64,000 nucleotides of DNA, from contig NC_088309.1 of NCBI RefSeq assembly GCF_910592395.1, positions 28,894,599-28,958,598 on the forward strand. The letters run 5' to 3'. Positions 41,424-52,853 of the stretch are shown here, piece by piece. The translations under genes and the position numbers were made by a program. Every line of letters begins with the position of its first letter. Position 1 is the stretch's first letter. The notes under the pieces are model-generated. The model searched no databases and was not told where the DNA came from. It was given only the letters and a program-made list of their open reading frames with translations. The stretch is from Lineus longissimus (Eukaryota > Nemertea > Pilidiophora > Heteronemertea > Lineidae).

Positions 41424-41626
41424 TATTGTGGTTTGGTAAATATATAGACCTTTTCGAAGAAGACAAATCAGCGCCGAAACAAATCAAATAGGTAAGTAGG
41501 TAGGCTAAGTAATAAATATTGTATTGATTGTTTACGTGTAGTATTGTTTCATTGTAGGGCAAGTGGACATCATCCCCCACATGTGAATGCTCACTCCCTG
41601 ATGTACTAGCACAAGGACTGAACAAA

Positions 41627-43153
41627 ATGTTGGCTAATGTGGCTATTGCTTCTGTCATTATAGTTGGAGTCTTTGCAATATTCCTTGCCCTTCCCATTTT
41701 TGCACCATTTATCAAACTGATAAAGGAGAATGCTCCATTTTTTATAAGAGAATACTTTCTACTCGGTCGCAATATTCAGGAATCTTCCGTTCAGTTGTTT
41801 ACAAAGGATGAGTTGGCAGATTACGATGGGACAGCTGGAAGCAAGGGATTGTATGTCGCTGTCTTGGGGAAGGTGTTTGATGTGTCTGCGGGAAAGCAAC
41901 ACTATGGACCTGGTGGCAGTTATCACTACTTTGCAGGTAGACTAGAACTTCCAGTTCATGTTCTTACAATTTACAAGATAAGCTTAGGACAATACTGTGG
42001 ACAGTAAATGCAAAGTATTTATGTATGATATGACACTTTCTGGTCTTCAGGAAGGTTTCAGTGAATATTATTCTCTGGGAGTAGGTTGTTTGAAAATCGC
42101 AATAAAATTGCTGAATAATTATTGAAGGAAAATAACAACAACATTCACAACTGTTTTAGGTAAGGATGGAACTCGAGGTTATGTGACAGGTGACTTTGGT
42201 GATGGTGCTCTTGATGACAATGTAGAAGACTTTACTCCGAACCAAATGCTGCAGCTCATCGATTGGCTTTCATTCTATGAGAAGAAAACAGAATATAAAT
42301 ACATTGGTAGGTTCTTTGAGATTTAATGAGCTATCATAACAAAGCATGTAAGAAAAACTCTCTTCATATGATTTAAGGACCTGTGTAGCTCGGTTTGGAC
42401 TGCAGGTATTCCACACAATAGGAATAGGGTTTGCTATTGGGGGAAACACAGAACTGTATCTCTGAAAGTAGCAGCATTCATATCCCTGTCCTGACTCAAG
42501 AATGAGACGATTTTATAATTGTTACAAGCAGTCAACTATTCAAATATCAATATACTTTATTTTTTTCCATATTTAGATGCTTTTAATTCTCTTACTGCAG
42601 GTAAAGTGATTGGTCCATTTTATGACAGCAGTGGCCACCAAACAAGACGGTTGAATCAAGTGATCCGATATGCTAAGAATGAACAGAAGAAGGAAGATGC
42701 TTCGAATGATAAAAAGACACAGTTCCCTCCATGTAATTCAATGTGGAGCCACGAGGAAGGCTCAGTGGTTTGGTGCACGACTGATAGGTGAGAAACTCAG
42801 TAACTGTCATGCAGCAGACTTCCAAACCTACTTCTCTCAGTGTTGAGTGGCTTGCCGACCTCCAACTCTATCTCAAGCTGTATTACTGTCACCCAACTGG
42901 TATTTGTATTATTCAGTTTTTTATTGTGTTCTTTGTTTTTAGTGGAGGAATAAAACGAGATTGGGCTGGAGTGCCGCGGCAGTATTTCGAACCTGGACAG
43001 GCACATCCTCGATGTGCATGTGTGAGAGACAAAGGACCTCCTACAGGACAGTGGAATAGTGAGATAGATCGCGGAGATCTTCATGATCCCACTCTACGAC
43101 CGTACACAGGCTGTGATGAACGATCACCATTGTGTAAGCTGCCTGAGTCTTGA
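41627..43153 (+). CDS. CYB5D2: Neuferricin / cytochrome b5 domain-containing protein 2 (complete, 4 exons)
   Basis: Member of the MAPR (membrane-associated progesterone receptor) family of heme-binding cytochrome b5-like proteins; vertebrate neuferricin is described as secreted and linked to neuronal differentiation. Exons 41627-41936, 42160-42306, 42601-42787 and 42943-43153 join in phase to 855 nt, 284 residues plus stop, close to the usual length. Residues 4-25 are a hydrophobic signal or anchor segment (VAIASVIIVGVFAIFLALPI). The cytochrome b5-like domain follows from about residue 55: LFTKDELADYDGT, LYVAVLGKVFDVSAGKQHYG, GGSYHYFAGKD, FTPNQML. The C-terminal half has HPRCACVRD and several cysteines, as in the family. 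Introns are GT-AG. A distant AATAAA at 44865 is a possible polyadenylation signal. I am confident of family; the function in this animal is inferred. Confidence 0.95.
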
Positions 43154-46100
43154 CAACATGAAGAAAAGGAACTTTCTTGGATAGTTCCGGAATGTGATAT
43201 ATTAGCTGTTTGTGGATCATGAATTTACAATGTTATTAATAACTAAAATTGGATTGGTACGGAAAAAATATCACAAGCAATTTCTTACAGATTGGTGAAT
43301 CCACATTCCATAGTTTAAGAGAGAGTATTACTTTTGAGATCTTCAGTAGATGTAGAAGATTCGTTTTGTAGTTAAGGTGTTATTCCTATTAGCTAATCAT
43401 TACTACAGCTGCTTGATGCGAAATATTTAGAATCAATCATAGCATGTATATGTTGATGTAGAATTTGGATAGTTTTACAACCCTGTTAGCTTTATCAACG
43501 TTGGCATTGTTTATCAGGATGTTGGACACTTGAAATGTTCAGGAGTGTACTTAATTTTTGGTCCTTGAGGGACTGGTCTGTTTTTGTATCATTAATAATG
43601 TTCTTATAGAGACTTGTATTATAGTTTAATACATTTCTAATGAATTGAATTAATGTTTGAAGTTTTTCTTCCATTGGTTTATACTGGCCCACAAAGGAAG
43701 ACTGCTGCAGTATCTGCTTTTTGCAAATCTTGGGATATCATGGTTTGAACAGTGAAGTAAACAGTGGCCCTTCCCCTCAAGTATCACAAGAAGTACTCCA
43801 AAGGTGGTTGTGTTTGACCGTGGAACACTCGAATTCTACCTCTATAAGCTGGCAGTGAGAATGAACCCTGTGTTGTCATCATTATACAGATACAGTACAG
43901 CATACATTCACCGATACTATTCGGTCAGCAGAGACGAGGCTTCCAAAAGATCAAAGGAAGATGGCAAGCTTGCACTCCCTTCATGGCTGCTTCCAGAGTA
44001 GCATGACATCACCCGTTGCCACTGATACCATTTGCCCTGTCCTCGCTCCTGCAATGGCCCTTTTCATCGCCTTCGTCATTGCCCATTCATTCATCATTGC
44101 CACCATCGGCCCTTGTGATTACCCTAACCATGTCTTTATGCTCTTGGTGTCAACTGTAAGCTGGTTGGAGATGGTAATCTTCACACTTCTCATCTCATAT
44201 ACTTATCTTTCATACATGTACATTTCCTGTTGCCGGTGGACTGAACAACAGCCTCTGCTTGTTACAGACTACACTGGACCGGCCTCACCCCTCTTAAGGA
44301 GAGCCTGGACTGCCCAGGGTGTCTAGTTACATGCTTGGTTGAGTGTACCGAGTACCAGATGATCGTCACAGATAAGCTCTGTGCATTGCAATACCCAGAC
44401 CTGTCTGCCCCATGCCACCCTCTGACAGCAGGATATGCCGTGGTTACGATTGTCTGCAGATGACCTTTACTCGACTGTCTGCTTTACTTTGAAGCTGTGT
44501 GGTTGTGTATGGGAGTGCCAGTGGCCATGCCCCATTAGCTATAGCCTGAAGAACAATTGTGGTACAACTGTCGCTCAGATATCCATGGCTGTGATGATCT
44601 TAGGCCACAGGCCCGACATGATTTATAGTCCACATGGGAGACCAATCAGGTCACAGCCTTGAGACAGTCACAACATTGGCAACCAGGAATACTTCACATG
44701 CCTGAAGGACCATCCACGAGCTGCAGCATGGAGTGGATCAAGTTGGGCCGACTTGTCATGCCAGAGTTCATCAGGTTATGTTGTACTATTGCAGTGTCAT
44801 ATTTCAATTGTCCGACAGACACTGAGATTACATCAATATTGATTATACGGATTGGAGGGAAGGGAATAAATGAATACCGAATTGATGTGACACCTTTAAT
44901 GTTAGACAGAAAACGTACATTTTAACAAAATACAAAATTCACTTGTTTTTGTTAGTTCTTTTTCATAAGTATTCATTCAGTGACAGAGGTCAAATCGATC
45001 CTCTATTATACATATTTTTTTACACTAACTCCGATGATTTACATCATCATATTCTTCTAGTTTTACAGAAACAGTTGCCAAATCATGATATTTGCATAAA
45101 AACGCCGTTTCCAACGTGAATGAATCCTCAAACCCAGGCAGGTTATCCCAGGAGACCCAGACACTAAACTAAACAGCAATTGATAACCTCACTAACCAAA
45201 CAAGGAGTAATGCATTTCAATGTCTCTCAGTTTGAACAACTTAAGCTGTGAAAAGCATGGAGACCAGAGTCGTTTGACTTGCATTGCACCCACACCGCTC
45301 ATTCCAATCATAGCACAGTACCACTTGGGACTTCTACTGCATTCATTGAACTCCCACTTGGTTTAGAAAGTAGCTTGAGACTATCAATTGCTGGTAACAT
45401 TACTAACATACACCATGGAACACCACATTAGACAATGTTGTTGGGAGTGAAGACCAACCATAAACCACATTCTTGGGTATAGAAATTAGGACATTTGCAA
45501 GTGTGCCAACCTAGAATTTCATGCTGCCAGCCAATACAGCAGCCACTCATTTACAGTAATAAACACCCCCCTCTTCTAACCCGTAACATATTCTAGCTTG
45601 TTGGTAGTCTTGCAAATGCAGACAATTAGAATCATGGAGAAGAGAGATGGTTGCTTCATAGAAGCAGTTCTATAAAACTGAAGCCAATTTTATGTAGGAT
45701 ATAGATATATACAGTGTAAATCTTTACTCATTTTTTAGGTTCTGGATTTAAAAGCATTTTGCTTCCGACAGGATATGAAACAACACCCTCCTCACATAAG
45801 GCAACACTACCAGCACCAAGAGATGTCGACGCTTACCATTAAAGCTAAATCCCCCCCATCAGAATTGCTTTCACATTCTCAACCTATAAATCGCTTAAGA
45901 TTCACTTTGTATATGAAGACTTGTCAGACGTGTGAGCACAATGATATTCAGTGTAACCTACTCGACACAAAGCACACAATTCTTTTAAATCGTCATTAAT
46001 TTTCGAAATGCATTATGAATTTCTGGAACCTCTTGTTTCTCGACTTCTCTTATGATAGTAACTGCACAAACATTTCATACCCCATTAAGTTAAAACATGT

Positions 46101-46712
46101 CAACAACAATATCTTGGCTGTCACTTCACATGCAATGAAAATGTAGAAGGTGTTTTAGCAAGACATGCCATTAGATAATTGTTCGCACTGTTGTACCGAG
46201 TGGCGGTATAAAATAGCGAGAAGTAGAGAACAGACATCAGCAGCATGATGAAACATTCTCACAGTAGTTCTTTAACTAAATTATGAAAGACGACCTTCCT
46301 TTTTTCCTATTTACAGCTTTATAGAGGTTACTTCCACACAAGTACAAGATTGGCAAATATTGTGTTTGGAATTGAGTGTTCAATTGAAAAAACTCCTCAA
46401 GTCTGTTTTGTTAAGTCAATACGGCTATGTAGAAATTGAATCGAGAGTCAATAAATTATAAAATAACAAGGACAAGAATGATGTCCACTCGCTCTGCTGA
46501 GTTGTCTTATTAACCGGAGGACTAACATACGGATGTGTTCTTTCCCCATAGCTTGCTCAGTTTCTCACAAGCCACAGCTTACAGTAGCCTAGGTAATCCT
46601 ACTCGTAGAATGTTTTATCAAGACGGAATCCTCCACAAGAATATACACACAATGCTTGCTATCAGATTGTTTATACTGTAGCTTCAAGAATAAGCCAGTT
46701 GGTGTAATCAGT
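43154..46712. other. Convergent intergenic region between CYB5D2 and RAN
   Basis: About 3.6 kb holding the 3'UTRs of both genes. An AATAAA at 44865-44870 on the plus strand could end a long CYB5D2 transcript. Open frames occur between 43.8 and 44.9 kb, one of 121 codons with hydrophobic stretches at 43961-44326, but none has homology I recognise or convincing splice structure. No tandem array seen. Confidence 0.55.
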
Positions 46713-49144
46713 CTACAAGTCTTCATCTTCACCTTCTGGTAGACATGTGCTTGCCGCCTCCTGCAGAACAAAAAGAGATGCTATGTTAAACAAAGAAAAC
46801 CAGTTGGGCCACACAAGTTTTTGAATGTTAGGTAGAGGTGGCCTCGGAATCTACTGAATGATTACTGATAAGTCATCTATCGGTAGACATGTCTCATGTC
46901 ACGCGCACTCGGTCCTGGCAAAACATTCTATTACAATCACACTCGAGCGTACTCCATCCCAGCATGTCAATGGACAGACAACTGCCTTAAATTCTAAAGC
47001 GTTTTCTTTGGAAATAAATTTGAGAAGAAACACTGCAAGACTGCATGATCAATGTAATCTTAGACAAATGGTCTTACCCGGATCTCCTGTTCATAGATCT
47101 GTGCCAGTTTGGGGTCCATATGAACATCTGGTGGGGTAAGGGCAGGCATTTCAACGAATTCTAAGTTAGGATCTCCAACCAATTTTCTTCCTAACCACAA
47201 GAATGGCTTTTCGAAGTTGTAGTTACTCTTGGCACTAATGTCGTAGTACTGAAAGGCAAGAACAGTAAGTTTAACAGAGACATCTAAACTGAACAGTATT
47301 ACCCATATCACCATTCTGATTTGGGACTTCACCTCTATTGGTGTTCAGGGGTTACAACACCTGAGCCTCATAAAAGTTGTTCAGGACTGCATCCAAGCTC
47401 GACCAGGATTTCAACTGTCGACCCTCAGATCGAGTCACGACACCTCAACCAGTATGCCAGCTAAGCTCTAACATAGTTGGCACATTATTTATCATCAGGA
47501 TTGGACTTGGAAAAGAGCATGGGCCTCAGATTAGAGGGACTATAATATCAGATCGAGAGTCAAGACACCTCAACCAGTATGCCAGCTAAGCTCTAACATA
47601 GTTGGCACATTATTTATCATCAGGATTGGACTTGGAAAAGAGCATGGGCCTCAGATTAGAGGGACTATAATATCAGATCGAGAGTCAAGACACCTCAACC
47701 AGTATGCCAGCTAAGCTCTAACATAGTTGGCACATTATTTATCATCAGGATTGGACTTGGAAAAGAGCATGGGCCTCAGATTAGAGGGACTATAATATCA
47801 GCATGAGATATCTCAGACACAGAATCATCACTGGCCACAACATTTCCTCAAAACACCACAAATGGAAACTTGGAAGACATACCTGAAGATTTTTCTTTCT
47901 GTGGAAAACGATTGATTTAGCTTTGACTTTTCTGTCTTTAATGTCTACTTTGTTTCCACACAACACCATTGGGATGCCTTCACAGACTCGTACAAGATCC
48001 CGATGCCAGTTTGGTACACTTTTGTAGGTCACCCGAGACGTCACATCAAACATGATTATAGCACATTGACCTGCAAGAGAAAATACAACTATCTCAACTC
48101 ATATACGCTCCAATCTCTGAAACTAGGGACATCAGATGGGAACTGGAAACATTTTATCAACACCCAATTATGTGGGGTTTGCATTGTGTAGTCTAAGCCT
48201 GAAACTGGTGCTCTCTCAATCAATCCGGCACACTTACCCTGAATGTAATAACCATCTCTCAAACCACCAAACTTTTCTTGGCCAGCCGTGTCCCATACGT
48301 TGAAGAGGAGCTTTCCTCTGTTTGAGTAAAACTCCAAGGGATGGACTTCCACACCGAGTGTGGCTGTAATGGAATCATTATGAATATGAGATACTGCAGA
48401 AAATAATTCATTATTGGAAAGGGATGGCAGATTCGGTGACAATTATTTCTTGCAATTCACAAGAACTATATTTAAGGTGCAACTTTGCCGCATCCTCGGG
48501 GTGACGTAAGGAGAAGAACCAACCAAGCAGCAGTATCCCTGTCTCCGATGATACAGAGAAGTTGTCCGCATTGAAGAAGACGGACTCCCCAAGAGACTGC
48601 TGATCTGGCATCAGGAACAAGTTAGTGGCAAGAGGAGAAGGGGCAGGATATGTGTCAGACCGTGCGGCAGGTGGTCTTGGTGAACACTTAACTGAAGCTG
48701 CTAATGACAGAAGGTAATGGCGAAGGTCCCTTGTCCTTTTGATGGCTCAAATAGTCATGTTGCTGCAGTTAAACTCAACCTACCCACATATTTCTTTTCG
48801 AATTCTCCAGTCTGATGACGTTTCACAAAGGTCGTTTTGCCCACACCACCATCTCCAACCAAAACGAGCTGGAAGAAAACAGATTCATTTAGAAAAGGTA
48901 GCCAACATAACTCCTTTTTGAGATACCAAAATGCATTTGTCTGATCTGAGAAATGAAGGTTTTCTAAAAACCTCATCATGGCGAAACTGACTCATTCACA
49001 CTAGTTTGAAGTCTTTTTGTCACATAATCAGGACAAGCAAGTGTTTTTCCACCGCTGGAAAGATCAGGGTTAGCAGAAAATGAGGAACAGAACGCTAAAT
49101 GAAAAGTTAGTTACCTTGACTGGGGGAATCTTCGGCTCGCTCAT
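46713..49144 (-). CDS. RAN: GTP-binding nuclear protein Ran (complete, 6 coding exons)
   Basis: Small GTPase that drives nuclear import and export and mitotic spindle assembly; works with RCC1, RanGAP and importin-beta family receptors. Exons in order: 49115-49144, 48784-48868, 48238-48363, 47883-48070, 47078-47248, 46713-46760; total 648 nt, 215 residues plus stop. All motifs are intact: P-loop GDGGVGKT, switch I around KKYVATLGVEV, DTAGQE, NKVD, and the SAK base-recognition loop ([13 protein letters not shown]). It ends in the acidic tail EGEDEDL that contacts the core in the GDP form. Introns are GT-AG and phases agree. The start codon follows a CCTTCTTCCAG acceptor-like sequence three to ten bases upstream, so a non-coding 5'UTR exon probably lies further up. 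Confidence 0.98.
47396..47471 (-). other. tRNA-derived SINE-like head in RAN intron 4
   Basis: On the minus strand: A-box match GAGCTTAGCTGG (47468-47457; 11 of 12 to TRGCNNAGYNGG) and, about 40 nt on, a weak B box AGTTGAAATCC (47416-47406; 8 of 11). Part of this segment is repeated in the tandem array that follows. It is likely a decayed SINE or pseudo-tRNA. Confidence 0.5.
47425..47803. repeat. Tandem repeat, about 125-bp unit, 3 copies
   Basis: Three nearly identical units containing CACCTCAACCAGTATGCCAG, TTGGCACATTATTTATCATC and GGGCCTCAGATTAGAGGGAC. Copies 2 and 3 read GATCGAGAGTCAAGACACC where copy 1 reads GATCGAGTCACGACACC. The unit includes the A-box half of the SINE-like head. It lies in RAN intron 4. 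Confidence 0.95.
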
Positions 49145-49559
49145 GTTGATGACTGGAAGAAGGACATGGAACTGGTCAAAGAAGTTGCCAAATCATTCAT
49201 TTGACTGATCAATAAATAGGTGTGAAACTGCTAACAACACAAGCAGACAGTAATTACACAAAGATCCTGTGGCACAAACACCACAAAAGGAGTCTCGGGA
49301 GTTTATAGATTGTCAAGGTTGGGTGATCTTTTTTGCCATACAAAGTACAATAACAATATAGTTTTTTACAAAATTGTCCACAAATGAATTGACCACAATG
49401 ACACTTTGATTGTTGACAATCAAGACAATACAAACAGTGATAGGCTTACCAGTGAGAACAGTGACTTATTAGCAAAACAGCTTTGGCAGCTTGAAAAGAT
49501 AGGACTGTCTGTAGCTATAGTACCACACTCTTCAGAAAACGCATCGGATTACAATGTAC

Positions 49560-49625
49560 GCACTGTTACGTACATCGCGACGTTACGTCGTGCGGAGCGC
49601 CCGGCGACATCGTTACGACGTTAGC
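49560..49625 (-). promoter_or_regulatory. CpG-rich patch, possible RAN promoter or first non-coding exon
   Basis: This 65-bp patch has far more CG dinucleotides than its surroundings (TACGTACATCGCGACGTTAC, CGTGCGGAGCGCCCGGCGAC). It lies about 420 bp upstream of the RAN start codon, beyond the acceptor-like site next to that codon. The role is inferred only from position and composition. Confidence 0.35.
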
Positions 49626-50351
49626 TGATCGACAGTTTGGTACATCATATCACACTTCCTATTTCCGCATCTCATTTTTGTTTTCATGAATTAGGGAACA
49701 TGGTCACTCGGTGACATAGACACACACACTCAGTCATGCCAGTGCAGGTGGCCAAGAGTAGACTTTGCACTCTCCCCATGGCCTGAAGTAACTTTTTCTT
49801 GGATTCATCATCATAATCATTGGTTTTAGAGCATGGCCAATTTGACCTTAGACCTTCCTCTTGAACATTCCAAAATAAGGAACAATCAATCTGAATGAAT
49901 GAAAATGCGTTGCGGAATATTAAATTGTACACAGTCACAGTACAAATGATGAAGTCGTCCAAGAAGGAACAAAAATGAAAATAGGGCCAAATGTACGCTA
50001 GAAATGACCAACAACTTTGAATTATCTAAAAGAATGTAACATATATAATCGGTACAAACCTTATATTTTAAACGGATGGGGCAGATAAAGTGTGGATTGT
50101 GAAGAACAGCAGCCTGCAATCCAGAGAGTGGCGCAAGATGAATGAAAAGAACAGTCCCGAACTGGTTTGAGCTGGTTTTGGCGGGTATGAACTGGTCTAC
50201 GACCAATCATGTCAAATCGTTGTTCAAGGGGGATAAAATTATTTAATTTGTGTGACCCTCTGAAATGGCAACCAGAAGGCTTTACTCACGTGTAGATTCT
50301 ATATTTTTGATATTATTTTCTGCAAATTAGAGCGCGGACCAAAGTGACGGA

Positions 50352-50458
50352 GTTGACGGTCGATGTTATATCCAATCCGCGTTAGGAGGTCATGTGATGT
50401 TTGAGATTTCGCGGGAAATGAAATTGTAAACAAACGCACGTGCGCAGTTCAAATGGCA
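50352..50458 (+). repeat. Dispersed repeat, copy 1 of an inverted pair
   Basis: Contains ATGTTATATCCAATCCGCGT, GAGATTTCGCGGGAAATG and CGTGCGCAGTTCAAATGG. The first two occur in the same order, reverse-complemented, at 52590-52671, and the third at 52463-52480. Confidence 0.8.
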
Positions 50459-50720
50459 ACAATTGCCGCTTGGGTTTTCCTGGTGTTTTGAAAAGGGTTT
50501 CAGGGGGACTATAGGTAGGAGCTGGTATGAGCTGGTATAAACCAAGTCCTTGAGGATAGGTTTATTTAGGACATAGTCAATTGAGACATTAAGTACCACA
50601 GAACCCAAAAAAGTATGAGGAAAATGAATAAAAGGCTGTTACCTAAGTATATATACTTGTCCCAGCTGAAAGCCCAGTTGATTGTGACAGTGCTCTGGCA
50701 TGTTAGTCTCTGCCTTTTAG

Positions 50721-50823
50721 GCCATGGGAATGATTAATCCAGTTTACCGTCCGATAAATTAAAAAGATGATGTAGCCTTTTTCATTTTTCATTTTTCATC
50801 ATTCATTATCGGTTTACAGCCTG
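50721..50823 (+). repeat. Dispersed repeat, copy 1 of a direct pair
   Basis: Shares CCATGGGAATGATTAATCC, GTTTACCGTCCGA and AAAAGATGATG with 52118-52215 over about 100 bp, with AT-rich interior differences. Confidence 0.8.
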
Positions 50824-52117
50824 CTGTCACAACCAGACCTGATAGACAGGAGATGCTGGCACAACCAGACCTGATGAGATTGCAGACCTGCCACAACCAT
50901 ACCTTGATCATGAAAATCCGAGAGATTTGTATGTGTCAAATTGACCAACTTATGTCTGTAAGTCACACACTCTCCGAAGACAGTCACAACCCTGGAGGAG
51001 AGACTAAAAAATTGTATTTTGCTTCATCATTACATGACCGGAGACTGACCCACAGATTACCAGCTCAAAGTCAGCAAGTAGGATCTGATATATTGAACTA
51101 GTCAATACTCAATATAAGAACATGGTCGATCGAATTCTCCGTCTCATCCTAGAATCGTGCAATGTAAATTCAACTCTGTCGCCCACCTTCCCGACATTAA
51201 TTTGTTATAGCAATTGACTATCATTGTGACAATTAGGTTACAAGGGTGAGACACCTCGACGTGACCACAGAGAAGACAGTTCACAGCCTTGCTGCCACAG
51301 AGACAATGTTGACACCTGGCCTGACTGAAAGTAGACATCCCGATTATTTTTATCGAATTGCCCTATTCCTCGGTCCCCCAATTCTCATCAATGGCAAACC
51401 CACTACAACGTGTATACAAAATGTGCGAAGAAGTACAGCGTCAATATTTTCCACATTTCATGCCGGTGTAACATCTGTGGTTGTTCCCCATGTTTCAGTG
51501 TTTCCAAACAATAGGCAGCTAGAGAGACCATGACTTTTCAATAGCGGGGATACACAGAAATACTCGTCAATCTATTTTTGAGCGTTCCCAAACAATGAGG
51601 GGAAACACTCAAAAACAGAAACACTCAAAAACATTACACCGGGACTACGAGGTATTGTCCTCACTATAAAGAGGTGGCAGCATAGACCAATGACCTGCAA
51701 CGCAGCTGCTACGTAGTGGGGTTAACACCATGGATGTAATGCAGAGAGAATTTGCACAGCATATAAGGGACTCGATAGGTAGTATATTGATAAGATAAAC
51801 CACAGATTAAACCAGGTTCATACTTGCTTTGACTTGATGAATGACGGATCTGAGGGAGCTGGTTCAGGGGTTCCAGCTGTAAATCGTCCCCCGCCCTAAA
51901 AACGGGCGATATTTTTAATTTTTAGTAATTGCCTAGTTCCATTTTCTTAGCTCAGATGGCAGCACCAGAGAAGATGAGTGTCGTACGGACATATCAGCTT
52001 GGAGGACGTACCGGCGTGTCCTTCAGAAATGACTTCTATCAATGAGGCACTAATACTGAACCTATAATGTGACCAGGCCAATCGGAAGGATAGAGGCCCA
52101 AGTCTCAGTGCCCTTAC

Positions 52118-52215
52118 GCCATGGGAATGATTAATCCGGTTTACCGTCCGAGAGATTTAAAAAGATGATGAGGCGTTTTATTTCATTTTTCATTATTCAT
52201 TCTCGGTTCTCAGTC
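52118..52215 (+). repeat. Dispersed repeat, copy 2 of a direct pair
   Basis: Partner of 50721-50823, in the same orientation. Differs mainly by CCGGTTTACC for CCAGTTTACC and by the length of the TTTCATTTTTCAT stretch. Confidence 0.8.
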
Positions 52216-52462
52216 TGATTTACTGGTCAAAACATGTGTGGTAGAACGTTCAGTTCCAAGTCATCATTTTCACAGCTCAATGCGGATGGTTCGAATACAG
52301 CTATGTCTTTGGAGACACTGGGTCAAAGCGCCGGAGTTGATGCCATCAATATTGCCCTAGAAATACCCTAAAATTAGTGCTTATGTCACCAGAAAAGACA
52401 GCAACACTTTTACTTGATCCCTCGAGTCTAAACCAATGAGACAGTACCGTTCACCAAGTTCA

Positions 52463-52671
52463 CCATTTGAACTGCGCACGTGTGCGCAAAACGGGATTCT
52501 TGGCTGACTGGTGACTGGGCCACTTAGTTGGTCACCACCAAAGTAGACCTACAAAGATCTTGTTTGGACATAGTATGAAACCAGTTCTCTTTACAATTAC
52601 ATTTCCCGCGAAATCTCAAAGATCACATGACCTGCTAACGCGGATTGGATATAACATTCACCGTAGTTGAC
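52463..52671 (-). repeat. Dispersed repeat, copy 2 of an inverted pair, with internal insertion
   Basis: Reverse-complement match to 50352-50458, but the CGTGCGCAGTTCAAATGG part and the rest are separated by about 110-130 bp that the other copy lacks. Either this copy gained an insertion or the first copy lost that stretch. Confidence 0.75.
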
Positions 52672-52853
52672 GGAAGTTGAAGGAGGGCTTGGTGCGCATG
52701 CGCAAACAAAGCCAATCTTTCAGTAGAAATAATAAATTGATTAATTTTTATGTGTTTTTATCCTAATGAACGGATTATATGACTTTAACTCACCAAAGGA
52801 TATTTTCTCAATTATCTATTTAATCTAAATCTTGGAGTGTATATGCAGGGAAG

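Larger units (their letters stand above)
39533..41626. other. Head-to-head intergenic region between MED15 and CYB5D2
   Basis: About 2.1 kb that must hold both promoters. It contains an inverted-repeat element at 39996-40327 and a MITE-like copy at 41280-41423, the latter about 200 bp from the CYB5D2 start codon. I see no convincing TATA box or strong CpG cluster and no coding exon. Confidence 0.6.
49145..52853. other. Head-to-head intergenic region between RAN and syntaxin-1
   Basis: About 3.7 kb with both promoters. It holds a CpG-rich patch at 49560-49625, an inverted pair of repeat copies (50352-50458 and 52463-52671) and a direct pair (50721-50823 and 52118-52215). No coding exon is supported. 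Confidence 0.6.

Noticed and set aside
43961-44326. 121-codon hydrophobic plus-strand frame downstream of CYB5D2
   Set aside because: It has membrane-like stretches but no recognisable family, no clear start context and no splice partners. It may lie in a long CYB5D2 3'UTR. Transcript data would be needed to reopen it.
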